Of a DNA stretch of 64,000 bases, positions 1 through 8,837 are shown piece by piece. Position 1 is the first letter of the stretch. The number at the start of each line of letters is the position of its first letter. The position numbers were made by a program, and so were the translations under genes. The stretch is taken from positions 620,001 through 684,000 of the forward strand of contig NZ_JAQISN010000001.1 in the NCBI RefSeq assembly GCF_037450285.1. The letters run 5' to 3'. Under the pieces are notes generated by a model. The model was not told where the DNA came from and searched no databases. It saw only the letters and a program-made list of their open reading frames with translations. The DNA is from Erwinia sp. SLM-02. Its GTDB lineage: Bacteria > Pseudomonadota > Gammaproteobacteria > Enterobacterales > Enterobacteriaceae.

Positions 1-169
1 AAAAATAATCATCAGCTGACGTAACGAAAGCTTACTGGAGTGAGAGGTCACAGCGTGCTGGTCTGCAATCATTTACGTCATCCTTCCTGCCACCGGGGCG
101 GTCATGCTTTATTATAGGTTCTGCCAGCCGAAACGCTTGTTTTTACTCCGTAAAAATAACGAAAAGCGT

Positions 170-934
170 CTACGTCGGTGTGCGATTTGCGCAGACTTCA
201 CAGTGGGGATCCCGGGCGACTTTCATCGTGCGAAACTGCAGGGTCATGGCATCGTACAGCAGTAGCTGACCGGCGACCGGGCTGCCGTAGTCGGTCAGTG
301 CGCGCAGGGCTTCCATCGCCTGCAGCGACCCGATCACCCCGACCAGCGGGGCCATCACCCCGGCCTCCACGCAGCTCAGCGTTGCCGCGCCAAACAGCCG
401 GCTGATGCAGCGATAGCATGGCTCGCTGTCGCCCCAGCGAAACACGCTGATTTGGCCCTCCATGCGAATCGCCGCGCCGGACACCAGCGGCGTTTTGCTG
501 GCAAAGCACAGGCGGTTAAGCTGTTCACGCGTGGCGACATTATCGCAGCAGTCGACCACCAGCTGGTGTTCGCTAATCAGCTGAGCCAGTTCGCGATCGT
601 CAAGCTGCGCATTCATGGTGCGGTAGCGGATTTGAGAGTTAATGGCTTCCAGCCGTGCACGGGCGGATTCGACTTTCGCCATGCCCAGCTGTGCCTCGCC
701 GTGCAGCACCTGCCGCTGCAGGTTCGACAGGGAAACATGGTCGAAGTCGAGCAGGGTCAGATGACCAACGCCCGCGGCGGCGAGATACTGGCTGGCCGCG
801 CAGCCCAGCCCGCCCAGGCCGACCACCAGCACGCTGGCCGCCTTTAACCGTTCCTGGCCTTCAAAATCAAAACCGCGCAGCACAATCTGGCGGTTGTAGC
901 GCAGCATCTCTTCGTCGCTGAGTTCTGGATGCAT
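170..934 (-). CDS. moeB: Molybdopterin-synthase adenylyltransferase MoeB
   Basis: MoeB activates the C-terminal glycine of the small molybdopterin-synthase subunit MoaD by adenylation, so that it can be sulfurated for molybdenum-cofactor synthesis in the cytosol. The 254-residue product has the E1/ThiF nucleotide-binding loop VGLGGLGC near residue 38, the two zinc CxxC pairs (CYRC in the middle, CEVC near the C-terminus) and the LSCVEAG segment. I placed the start at the ATG at 934, giving MHPELSDEEM as in E. coli MoeB; the frame stays open upstream to 1012 but there overlaps moeA out of frame. It begins one base past the moeA stop, so the two genes form a translationally linked moeA-moeB unit. 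The family is about 250 residues, so this copy is full length. Confidence 0.95.
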   Translation of the reverse strand: MHPELSDEEMLRYNRQIVLRGFDFEGQERLKAASVLVVGLGGLGCAASQYLAAAGVGHLTLLDFDHVSLSNLQRQVLHGEAQLGMAKVESARARLEAINSQIRYRTMNAQLDDRELAQLISEHQLVVDCCDNVATREQLNRLCFASKTPLVSGAAIRMEGQISVFRWGDSEPCYRCISRLFGAATLSCVEAGVMAPLVGVIGSLQAMEALRALTDYGSPVAGQLLLYDAMTLQFRTMKVARDPHCEVCANRTPT

Positions 935-935
935 A

Positions 936-2171
936 TCAGCCTTCCAGCAGCGCGTTAAACGGCTCGACCTCAACCCATTCACCGGGCTGCACGCTGCCGC
1001 GTTCGCGCTCAAGTACGATAAAGCAGTTGGCCTGATGCCAGGAGCTGAACACGTGGGAACCCTGATGCCCGGTCGATTTCACCTCCAGTTCTCCCTGCGC
1101 GTTACGCAACAGGACGCCACGCTGGAAGTCGAGGCGGCCGGGAGATTTCTTCAGGGCATCGGCGCAGCGCACCCGCTGGCGCGGCGGCAGAGCAGGGCCG
1201 CTCTGCCCGGTCAGTTTAGCCAGCAGCGGCTGCACCAGCTGGTAAAAGGTCAGCATGGCGGACACCGGGTTACCCGGCAGGCCGCAGAACCAGCTGTTTT
1301 TCAGCCGACCAAAGGCGAACGGTTTCCCCGGCTTAATCGCCAGCTTCCAGAAGGTCACTTCGCCCAGCTCTTCCAGCATCCGCTGGGTGTAATCGGCTTC
1401 GCCGACGGAGACGCCGCCGCTGCTGATCACCACATCGGCGCGGGCATCGGCCTCATTAAAGGCGGCCCGCAGCGCATCGCGATCGTCGCGAATAATGCCC
1501 AGGTCTATAACCTCGCAGCCCAGCTTGTTGAGCATCAGATGCACGGCAAAGCGGTTGGTATCGTAAATCTGCCCCGCGGCGAGCGGCTGGCCCGGTGACT
1601 GGAGTTCATCACCGGTAGAGAAAATTGCCACGCGAAGCGGCCGCAGCACCTGCACGCTGGCAATGCCCAGCGAGGCCAGCAGCGGCAGTTCGGCAGCACC
1701 GAGCCGGACGCCGGCGGCCAGCACGTCACTTCCGTTGCGGATATCTTCCCCGGCCCGGCGGATGTTTTGCCCGGCGCTGACCCCGGCGGTGATGACCACG
1801 CCATCCCCGCGCTGCTCGGTCTGTTCCTGCATGACCACCGCCTCGCACCCTGCGGGTACCGGCGCACCGGTCATAATGCGGATGCAGCTCCCGGCCGGCC
1901 AGTCACCGCTGAACGGCGATCCGGCAAAGGCTTTACCGGCCACGGGCAGCGGTGCACCGGAGGCCAGATCGGCCAGGCGAACGGCATAGCCATCCATGGC
2001 AGAATTATCAAAAGGGGGAACGGCCATGGGTGAAATGACCGGCGCTGCGCTGATGCGTCCTGCCGCCTGCGGCAGCGGTAAATATTCACTTTCAGTAATG
2101 GGGGTAATGCGGCTCAGCATAGTGCTCAGAGCATCGTCGAGGGAGATCAGTCCCGATGTAAACGCTTCCAT
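936..2171 (-). CDS. moeA: Molybdopterin molybdenumtransferase MoeA
   Basis: MoeA inserts molybdate into adenylated molybdopterin (MPT-AMP), the last step in forming the molybdenum cofactor. The 411-residue protein matches the usual MoeA length. It shows the typical N-terminal start with a DALSTML segment, the conserved PPFDNSAMDGYAV motif near residue 50, the MoaB/MogA-like domain with SSGGVSVGEADYT around residue 245, and GLPGNPVSAM around residue 298. It is the promoter-proximal gene of moeAB and is divergent from iaaA across a 268-bp spacer (2172-2439). I see no molybdenum-cofactor riboswitch in that spacer. Confidence 0.96.
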   Translation of the reverse strand: MEAFTSGLISLDDALSTMLSRITPITESEYLPLPQAAGRISAAPVISPMAVPPFDNSAMDGYAVRLADLASGAPLPVAGKAFAGSPFSGDWPAGSCIRIMTGAPVPAGCEAVVMQEQTEQRGDGVVITAGVSAGQNIRRAGEDIRNGSDVLAAGVRLGAAELPLLASLGIASVQVLRPLRVAIFSTGDELQSPGQPLAAGQIYDTNRFAVHLMLNKLGCEVIDLGIIRDDRDALRAAFNEADARADVVISSGGVSVGEADYTQRMLEELGEVTFWKLAIKPGKPFAFGRLKNSWFCGLPGNPVSAMLTFYQLVQPLLAKLTGQSGPALPPRQRVRCADALKKSPGRLDFQRGVLLRNAQGELEVKSTGHQGSHVFSSWHQANCFIVLERERGSVQPGEWVEVEPFNALLEG

Positions 2172-2439
2172 ATAGTTTCCTCGGTTCGTGCCGCGTGGAG
2201 CGGGCCGAAATGCTTATGGCGGTATTATGGCGCGATTCAGCAACAGGGTCACGCACGGTGAAATCGGAGATGTAAAAGTCAGAAATGAAGCTAAGTTAGA
2301 ACCATTGGTTATTATCAGGGTGCGAACTTTCCGCTTTACAACCTCAGGTATGCTACCTATAGTCAAAACGGTATTTTCTCAAAAAATACCAGCTAACCCG
2401 GTGTTTTTCATGCTGATTTAACAGACAGGATAAATAATC

Positions 2440-3396
2440 ATGGTCAGAGCGACGATAGCCATCCACGGTGGTGCAGGCACGATAACTCGCACCAGTATGG
2501 ATGCTAAAGCCGAGCAGCGCTATCGTCAGGCGCTGACGCAGATTGTCGCCCGCGCTCAGGCTATGCTGGCCAGCGGGGCGTCCGCGCTGGACGCGGTCAC
2601 CGAAGCGGTTCGTCTGTTGGAAGAGTGCCCGATGTTTAATGCCGGGGTTGGATCGGTCTTTACCCATCAGGCGACTCACGAGCTTGACGCCTGCGTGATG
2701 GACGGCCGCACGCTGGAGGCCGGAGCCGTGGCGGGCGTTTCCCACATTCGTAATCCGGTACTGGCGGCGCGCGCGGTGCTGGAACACAGCCCACACGTGC
2801 TGTTTACCGGCGCGGGTGCGGAATCGTTTGCGGCCGCACAGGGGCTGGAAATGGTGGCCGCCGACTTTTTCTCTACGCCCGGCCGCCGTAAGCAGCTTGA
2901 GCGTGCCCAGAACCAGCAGAAAGTGGTGCTGGATCACGATGAGGCGCGTTCGGGTGAACCGCTCGATCCCGACCGCAAAATGGGTACCGTCGGTGCCGTG
3001 GCGCTGGATTCCGCGGGCAATCTCGCTGCGGCCACCTCTACCGGCGGAATGACCAATAAGCAGGTTGGCCGGGTGGGCGATTCCCCACTGCCGGGCGCGG
3101 GCTGCTATGCCAGCGACACGGTGGCGGTTTCCTGCACCGGCACCGGCGAAGTGTTTATCCGCACGCTGGCGGCCTATGACGTTGCCGCGCAAATGAACTA
3201 CGGCGGCCTGACGCTGCAGCAGGCGGCGGAACACATCGTGATGGAAAAAATCCCGCAGCTCGGCGGCAGCGGTGGGATGATTGCCGTCGATCGCGAGGGA
3301 AATGTGGTGCTGCCGTTTAACAGCGAAGGCATGTATCGCGGTTTCGGCGTGGTCGGCGAACCGCCGGTGGTGGCCATTTTTCGTGAGGAGTCCTGA
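2440..3396 (+). CDS. iaaA: Isoaspartyl peptidase / L-asparaginase precursor
   Basis: This Ntn-hydrolase cleaves beta-aspartyl dipeptides and hydrolyses asparagine. The precursor cuts itself into alpha and beta subunits, with the new N-terminal threonine as nucleophile. The sequence (318 residues) has the AIHGGAGTI N-terminus and the KMGTVGAVAL cleavage site, where Thr183 is the expected nucleophile, followed by the STGGM segment of the beta subunit. The downstream gsiA start overlaps its stop (ATGA at 3396), so iaaA leads the gsiABCD operon as in E. coli. This fits a role in using peptides or glutathione-derived products. Length and motifs are normal. Confidence 0.95.
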   Translation: MVRATIAIHGGAGTITRTSMDAKAEQRYRQALTQIVARAQAMLASGASALDAVTEAVRLLEECPMFNAGVGSVFTHQATHELDACVMDGRTLEAGAVAGVSHIRNPVLAARAVLEHSPHVLFTGAGAESFAAAQGLEMVAADFFSTPGRRKQLERAQNQQKVVLDHDEARSGEPLDPDRKMGTVGAVALDSAGNLAAATSTGGMTNKQVGRVGDSPLPGAGCYASDTVAVSCTGTGEVFIRTLAAYDVAAQMNYGGLTLQQAAEHIVMEKIPQLGGSGGMIAVDREGNVVLPFNSEGMYRGFGVVGEPPVVAIFREES

Positions 3397-5246
3397 TGAG
3401 CGCGCTTCACCAGCATCATGAGCGGGTGCTGACGGTCAGCGACCTCAGCGTCAGTTTTCAGCAGGAAGACAGGCGCATTCAGGCGGTGAATAATCTCTCG
3501 TTAACGGTTCACGAAGGCGAAACGCTGGCGATAGTCGGCGAGTCCGGCTCCGGTAAATCCGTCACCTCGCTGGCGCTGATGCGGCTGGTGGAGCAGGGCG
3601 GAGGCAGTATCGACAGCGGCAGCATCCTCCTGCGCCGCCGCAACCAGCAGCGGGTCGATCTGGCCACGCTTTCTCCCCGACAGCTGCGTGAAATCCGCGG
3701 GGCGGATATCGCGATGATCTTCCAGGAGCCGATGACCTCGCTGAATCCGGTGTTTCCGGTCGGCGAGCAGATTGCGGAATCTATTCGCCTGCATCAGGGC
3801 AAGGATCACCAGCAGGCGCTGGCGGAAGCGAAGCGTATGCTGGATCTGGTACGTATTCCCGAAGCGAAAAATATCCTGTCCCGCTATCCGCATCAGCTGT
3901 CCGGCGGTATGCGTCAGCGGGTGATGATCGCTATGGCGCTCTCCTGCCGTCCGGCATTGCTGATTGCAGACGAACCCACCACCGCGCTGGACGTGACCAT
4001 TCAGGCACAGATCCTGCAGCTGATCCGCGTACTGCAAAAAGAGATGCAGATGGGGGTGATTTTTATCACGCACGATATGGGCGTGGTGGCGGAGATGGCC
4101 GATCGGGTGCAGGTGATGTATCGCGGCAACGTGGTGGAAACCGGTGAGGTGACCACGCTGTTCTCCGCACCGAAGGAACCCTATACCCGGGCGCTGCTGG
4201 CGGCGGTGCCTAAACTGGGCGCAATGACGGGTCGCCCCTTTCCGCAGAAGTTTCCCCTGCTGGGCGAAGAAGATTCCGTGGCCGAACTGCCGCAGGATAC
4301 CGTGCGAAAAGAGGGTTCGCCGCTGCTGCAGGTCCGCGATCTCGTTACCCGCTTTGATATCCGCAGCGGCATCTTCAACCGCGTTACCCGGCGGGTGCAC
4401 GCGGTGGAAAAAGTCAGCTTCGATCTCCATCACGGCGAAACGCTGGCGCTGGTCGGGGAATCCGGCTGTGGTAAATCCACCACCGGGCGATCCCTGCTGC
4501 GGCTGGTTGAAAGCCAGGGCGGCTCGATTACCTTCGACGGCCGGCGTATAGATTTGCTCAAGGGCAGCGCGCTGTCACACCTGCGCCGCGATATTCAGTT
4601 TATTTTTCAGGATCCTTACGCTTCTCTCGACCCCCGCCTGACGGTAGGATTCTCAATTATGGAGCCGCTGCTGGTCCACGGCATCGCCCGCGGGCAGGAA
4701 GCCGAGCAGCGGGTCGCCAGCCTGCTGGAACGTGTCGGGCTGCTGCCGGAACATGCGCAGCGCTATCCGCACGAGTTTTCAGGCGGCCAGCGGCAGCGTA
4801 TCTGCATCGCACGGGCGCTGGCGCTGAACCCCAAGGTGGTGATTGCCGACGAATCGGTGTCCGCGCTGGACGTGTCGATTCAGGCGCAGATTATTAACCT
4901 GATGCTCGACCTCCAGCGCGAGTACGGCATTGCGTTTCTGTTTATTTCCCATGATATGGCGGTGGTTGAACGCATCAGCCACCGGGTTGCGGTGATGTAT
5001 CTGGGGCAGATCGTTGAAATCGGCCCGCGCCAGGCCGTCTTTGAACATCCGCAGCATCCTTATACCCGTAAGCTGATGGCGGCCGTACCGGTCGCCCAGC
5101 CCGGGCAACGCCGCCGCGAGCGTGCGCTGCTTGTTGATGAAATTCCCAGCCCGATCCGTGCCCTCGGCGATGAACCGCTGGTGGCCCCGCTGGTTGAGGT
5201 CAGTGCCGGGCACTTTGTCGCCCGCCATGCGATCAACCGCGCCTGA
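3396..5246 (+). CDS. gsiA: Glutathione import ATP-binding protein GsiA
   Basis: GsiA is the ATPase of the GsiABCD glutathione ABC importer and acts on the inner face of the cytoplasmic membrane. The 616-residue protein is two fused oligopeptide-type ABC domains. Domain 1 has Walker A GESGSGKS at about residue 48 and signature LSGGMRQR; domain 2 has Walker A GESGCGKS at about residue 354 and signature FSGGQRQR. Both have Walker B segments followed by EP or ES (IADEPTTALD, IADESVSALD) and oligopeptide-ABC C-terminal tails (EPYTRALL, HPYTRKLM). The start ATG overlaps the iaaA stop and has GAGGAG at 3385-3390 upstream. Confidence 0.95.
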   Translation: MSALHQHHERVLTVSDLSVSFQQEDRRIQAVNNLSLTVHEGETLAIVGESGSGKSVTSLALMRLVEQGGGSIDSGSILLRRRNQQRVDLATLSPRQLREIRGADIAMIFQEPMTSLNPVFPVGEQIAESIRLHQGKDHQQALAEAKRMLDLVRIPEAKNILSRYPHQLSGGMRQRVMIAMALSCRPALLIADEPTTALDVTIQAQILQLIRVLQKEMQMGVIFITHDMGVVAEMADRVQVMYRGNVVETGEVTTLFSAPKEPYTRALLAAVPKLGAMTGRPFPQKFPLLGEEDSVAELPQDTVRKEGSPLLQVRDLVTRFDIRSGIFNRVTRRVHAVEKVSFDLHHGETLALVGESGCGKSTTGRSLLRLVESQGGSITFDGRRIDLLKGSALSHLRRDIQFIFQDPYASLDPRLTVGFSIMEPLLVHGIARGQEAEQRVASLLERVGLLPEHAQRYPHEFSGGQRQRICIARALALNPKVVIADESVSALDVSIQAQIINLMLDLQREYGIAFLFISHDMAVVERISHRVAVMYLGQIVEIGPRQAVFEHPQHPYTRKLMAAVPVAQPGQRRRERALLVDEIPSPIRALGDEPLVAPLVEVSAGHFVARHAINRA

Positions 5247-5279
5247 TTTGATAATGAAAATAAGAGACAGGAGATTGAG

Positions 5280-6818
5280 ATGATGGTTCTGAAAACGCGT
5301 AAGCTGTTATTAACCGCCGGGCTGCTGGGCAGTTTTGCCGCTCTGCCTGCCTGGGCGGCGAAGGATGTGACGATCGCCGTCGCCTCTAATTTCACCACCC
5401 TCGACCCGTATGATGCGAACGATACGCTGTCGCAGGCGGTGGCAAAATCCTTCTATCAGGGCCTGTTCGGTTTTGATAAGGATATGAAGCTGCAGAACGT
5501 GCTGGCCGAAAGTTATCAGGTCAGCCCCGACGGTCTGAACTACACCATTAAGCTGCGCAGCGGCGTGAAGTTCCAGGATGGGACGGAATTCAACGCGGCG
5601 GCGGTGAAGGCTAACCTCGATCGCGCCAGCAACCCTGACAATCATCTCAAGCGCTTTAACCTGTTTAAAATGGTATCGGCAACGGAAGTTATCGACCCGA
5701 CCACGGTCAGGATCACTCTTTCGCAGCCGTTCTCCGCCTTTATCAATACCCTGGCCAGCCCGGTCGCGGCGATGATCTCGCCGGAGGCGCTGAAAAAATA
5801 CGGCAAGGATATCGGCTTCCACCCGGTGGGGACCGGCCCGTATGAATTTGTCACCTGGAATCAGACCGATTTTGTTAAGGTGAAGAAGTTTGCCGGCTAC
5901 TGGAAGCCGGGCTATCCGAAGCTGGATTCGATTACCTGGCGTCCGGTCGTGGACAACAATACCCGCTCGGCGATGCTGCAAACCGGCGAGGCGAACTTTG
6001 CCTTCCCGATCCCCTTTGAGCAGGCCAAACTACTGGAAAAAAACAGCAAGCTCGATCTGGTCACCTCGCCATCGATCATGCAGCGCTACATCAGCCTGAA
6101 CGTTACCCAGAAACCGTTCGATAATCCGAAAGTGCGTGAGGCGATTAACTACGCGATTAACCGCGAAGCGCTGGCGAAAGTGGCCTTCGCCGGTTACGCC
6201 ACGCCGGCGACGGGTATCGTTCCGCCGTCGATTCAATATTCGCAGAGCTACCCGGCACCGGAGTACAACCCGGCGAAGGCGCGCGAACTGCTGAAAGAGG
6301 CGGGCTATCCTGACGGCTTCACCACCGCGCTGTGGTCCTCCCATAACCACAGCACCGCGCAGAAGGTGCTGCAGTTTACCCAGCAGCAGCTGGCGCAGGT
6401 GGGCATCAAGGTGCAGCTGACGGCGATGGATGCCGGCCAGCGTGCAGCGCAGGTCGAGGATAAAGGCCAGAAAGAGAGCGGCGTGCGGATGTTCTATACC
6501 GGCTGGTCGGCTTCAACCGGTGAAGCCAACTGGGCGCTGACGCCGCTGTTTGCCACCCAGTCCTGGCCGCCGACCATCTTCAATACCGCGTTCTACAGCA
6601 ATCCGCAGGTTGATAAAGATCTGACCGAAGCGCTGAATACCACCGACGGCGAGAAGAAATCCGCACTGTATAAAGATGCTCAGGATCGCATCTGGAAAGA
6701 TCAGCCGTGGGTGCCGCTGGTGGTAGAGAAACTGGTTTCGGCCAACACCAAAAACCTGACCGGTTTCTACGTGATGCCGGATACCTCGTTCAGCTTTGAC
6801 GATGCTGACCTGAAGTAA
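5280..6818 (+). CDS. gsiB: Glutathione-binding protein GsiB
   Basis: GsiB is the periplasmic solute-binding protein (SBP_bac_5 family) that delivers glutathione to GsiCD. The 512-residue precursor begins with a clear Sec signal peptide (KTRKLLL, a hydrophobic stretch, then LPAWA before AKDVTIAV). The mature part has family segments such as YDANDTLSQAV, HPVGTGPYEF and the C-terminal DQPWVPLVVEK. AGGAG at 5269-5273 supports the ATG at 5280; an ATG one codon later is also possible. It follows gsiA by 33 bp and is separated from gsiC by a GC-rich stem-loop. Confidence 0.95.
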   Translation: MMVLKTRKLLLTAGLLGSFAALPAWAAKDVTIAVASNFTTLDPYDANDTLSQAVAKSFYQGLFGFDKDMKLQNVLAESYQVSPDGLNYTIKLRSGVKFQDGTEFNAAAVKANLDRASNPDNHLKRFNLFKMVSATEVIDPTTVRITLSQPFSAFINTLASPVAAMISPEALKKYGKDIGFHPVGTGPYEFVTWNQTDFVKVKKFAGYWKPGYPKLDSITWRPVVDNNTRSAMLQTGEANFAFPIPFEQAKLLEKNSKLDLVTSPSIMQRYISLNVTQKPFDNPKVREAINYAINREALAKVAFAGYATPATGIVPPSIQYSQSYPAPEYNPAKARELLKEAGYPDGFTTALWSSHNHSTAQKVLQFTQQQLAQVGIKVQLTAMDAGQRAAQVEDKGQKESGVRMFYTGWSASTGEANWALTPLFATQSWPPTIFNTAFYSNPQVDKDLTEALNTTDGEKKSALYKDAQDRIWKDQPWVPLVVEKLVSANTKNLTGFYVMPDTSFSFDDADLK

Positions 6819-6833
6819 CGCCCGAACCAGAAA

Positions 6834-6855
6834 ACGCCCCCTGAACGGGGGGCGT
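6834..6855 (+). other. GC-rich stem-loop between gsiB and gsiC
   Basis: The 8-bp arms ACGCCCCC (6834-6841) and GGGGGCGT (6848-6855) enclose a six-base loop. No U-tract follows, so this is not a standard intrinsic terminator. A 3' stem-loop after a binding-protein gene commonly protects the upstream message, which would give more GsiB than membrane subunits. The structure is seen; the role is inferred. Confidence 0.6.
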
Positions 6856-6865
6856 AGGAAGATCG

Positions 6866-7786
6866 ATGCTTAACTATTTTATTAAACGCCTGCTGGGTCT
6901 GATCCCGACGCTGCTGATTGTGGCGGTGCTGGTGTTTCTGTTTGTCCATCTTTTACCGGGCGATCCCGCACGGCTGATTGCCGGACGCGAAGCGGATGCC
7001 GAAGTGGTGGCGATGGTTCGCCAACAGCTGGGGCTGGATCTGCCGCTGCCGCAGCAGTTCTGGCGCTATATCACCCATGCCCTGCAGGGGGATTTTGGCC
7101 TGTCGATGGTGTCGAAACGCCCGGTTTCTGAAGAGATTGCGCTGCGCTTTATGCCCACCTTCTGGCTGACGCTCAGCAGCATGGCGTGGTCGGTTGTTTT
7201 CGGCATGGCGATAGGGATTGTTTCCGCCGTGTGGCGTAACCGCTGGCCCGACCGTCTGGGAATGACGCTGGCGGTATCCGGTATTTCCTTCCCGGCTTTT
7301 GCGCTGGGGATCCTGCTGATGCAGGTATTTTCCGTTGAGCTGGGCTGGCTGCCCACCGTTGGGGCCGACAGCTGGCAGCACTATATTTTACCCTCTATTA
7401 CTCTGGGCGCTGCCGTGGCGGCGGTGATGGCCCGCTTTACCCGCGCGTCATTCGTCGAGGTGATGCAGGAAGACTATATGCGCACCGCGCGCGCCAAAGG
7501 GGTGCGTGAATCGCTGGTTGTGGTGAAGCACGGCCTGCGCAATGCGATGATCCCGGTGGTGACCATGATGGGGCTGCAGTTTGGTTTTCTGCTCGGCGGT
7601 TCGATCGTGGTGGAAGTGGTGTTCAACTGGCCCGGGCTGGGGCGCCTGCTCGTTGATTCCGTGGAGATGCGTGACTATCCGGTGATACAGGCCGAAGTGC
7701 TGCTGTTCTCACTGGAGTTTATCCTGATTAATTTGATGGTCGATATGCTCTACGCAGCGATCAATCCGGCAATTCGCTACAAGTAA
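6866..7786 (+). CDS. gsiC: Glutathione transport permease GsiC
   Basis: GsiC is one of two integral-membrane subunits of the glutathione importer. The 306-residue protein has the DppB-type layout: an N-terminal membrane segment (LLGLIPTLLIVAVLVFLFVH), a periplasmic loop with the conserved LPGDPARLIAG, then five more membrane segments. The EAA loop that contacts GsiA is at about residues 205-225 (YMRTARAKGV, followed by KHGLRNAMIPVV). It sits between gsiB and gsiD in the conserved order. Confidence 0.94.
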   Translation: MLNYFIKRLLGLIPTLLIVAVLVFLFVHLLPGDPARLIAGREADAEVVAMVRQQLGLDLPLPQQFWRYITHALQGDFGLSMVSKRPVSEEIALRFMPTFWLTLSSMAWSVVFGMAIGIVSAVWRNRWPDRLGMTLAVSGISFPAFALGILLMQVFSVELGWLPTVGADSWQHYILPSITLGAAVAAVMARFTRASFVEVMQEDYMRTARAKGVRESLVVVKHGLRNAMIPVVTMMGLQFGFLLGGSIVVEVVFNWPGLGRLLVDSVEMRDYPVIQAEVLLFSLEFILINLMVDMLYAAINPAIRYK

Positions 7787-7795
7787 GGATGGTTG

Positions 7796-8701
7796 ATGCT
7801 TAACTGGCGACGCAAAGCTGCGCTATCCACGCTGCCGACAATCAGCCCCGACCGTGTGCGCACCCCGTGGCGCGAGTTCTGGCGGCGTTTTCGCCGGCAG
7901 CATCTGGCGATGGCGGCGGGCATATTCATCGTACTGCTGGTGGTGGTGGCCGCGTTTGCCCCCGTGCTGGCCCCGTTCGATGCGGAAAATTATTTTGACT
8001 ACGACCGGCTCAACGAGGGGCCGTCGCTGCTGCACTGGTTCGGCGTGGATGCGCTGGGCCGCGACATTTTCAGCCGCGTGCTGCTTGGCGCAAGGCTGTC
8101 GCTGGTTGCCGGGGTCTTTTCGGTGGCGGTCGGGGCTGCAATCGGCACCCTGCTGGGTTTACTGGCCGGCTATTACGAGGGCTGGTGGGACCGTATTATT
8201 ATGCGCATCTGCGATGTGCTGTTCGCCTTTCCCGGCATTCTGCTGGCGATAGCGGTGGTGGCGGTGCTGGGTAACGGGATGTCCAACGTCATCCTCGCCG
8301 TGGCGATCTTCAGCATTCCTGCTTTTGCCCGACTGGTGCGCGGCAATACGCTGGTGCTGAAGCATCAGACCTATATCGAATCCGCACGCAGTATCGGCGC
8401 GCCGGACTGGGTGATTATCCTGCGGCATATTCTGCCGGGGACGCTCTCATCCATCGTGGTGTATTTCACCATGCGTATCGGCACATCGATTATTTCTGCC
8501 GCCAGCCTGTCGTTCCTGGGGCTGGGCGCTCAGCCGCCGACGCCGGAGTGGGGCGCGATGTTGAATGCGGCGCAGGCGGATATGGTGATGGCCCCGCACG
8601 TGGCGATATTTCCGAGCCTGGCGATTTTCCTGACGGTGCTGGCTTTCAATCTGCTGGGTGACGGTCTGCGCGATGCGCTGGATCCCAAACTGAAACACTG
8701 A
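7796..8701 (+). CDS. gsiD: Glutathione transport permease GsiD
   Basis: GsiD is the DppC-type partner permease of GsiC. It has a cytosolic N-terminal extension (RTPWREFWRRFRRQH), a first membrane segment, the GVDALGRDIFSRVLLGARLS motif typical of the family, and an EAA loop with YIESARSIGAPD. I chose the ATG at 7796 because AAGGA at 7785-7789 lies six bases upstream; an in-frame TTG at 7793 would be only three bases from it. The product is 301 residues. It is the last gene of the iaaA-gsi operon. Confidence 0.93.
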   Translation: MLNWRRKAALSTLPTISPDRVRTPWREFWRRFRRQHLAMAAGIFIVLLVVVAAFAPVLAPFDAENYFDYDRLNEGPSLLHWFGVDALGRDIFSRVLLGARLSLVAGVFSVAVGAAIGTLLGLLAGYYEGWWDRIIMRICDVLFAFPGILLAIAVVAVLGNGMSNVILAVAIFSIPAFARLVRGNTLVLKHQTYIESARSIGAPDWVIILRHILPGTLSSIVVYFTMRIGTSIISAASLSFLGLGAQPPTPEWGAMLNAAQADMVMAPHVAIFPSLAIFLTVLAFNLLGDGLRDALDPKLKH

Positions 8702-8707
8702 CAGGAC

Positions 8708-8739
8708 TTTGAGCGTGCAGCGGCCGCTGCGCGCTCAAA
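8708..8739. terminator. Long palindrome downstream of gsiD
   Basis: A 32-nt inverted repeat: TTTGAGCG (8708-8715) pairs with CGCTCAAA (8732-8739), and the self-complementary GCAGCGGCCGCTGC fills the centre. It lies seven bases after the gsiD stop and downstream of the convergent AEC transporter gene. No U-run follows on either strand, so it may be a transcript 3' end or stabiliser rather than a classical terminator. Confidence 0.55.
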
Positions 8740-8837
8740 CCATCCGGTTGACATTACCCAATGCACACCTTGCGGTTCACGGTATCCAGCTCAGATGATT
8801 TAACTTACATCATCCTTCTCAGGCTACATCATTCAAC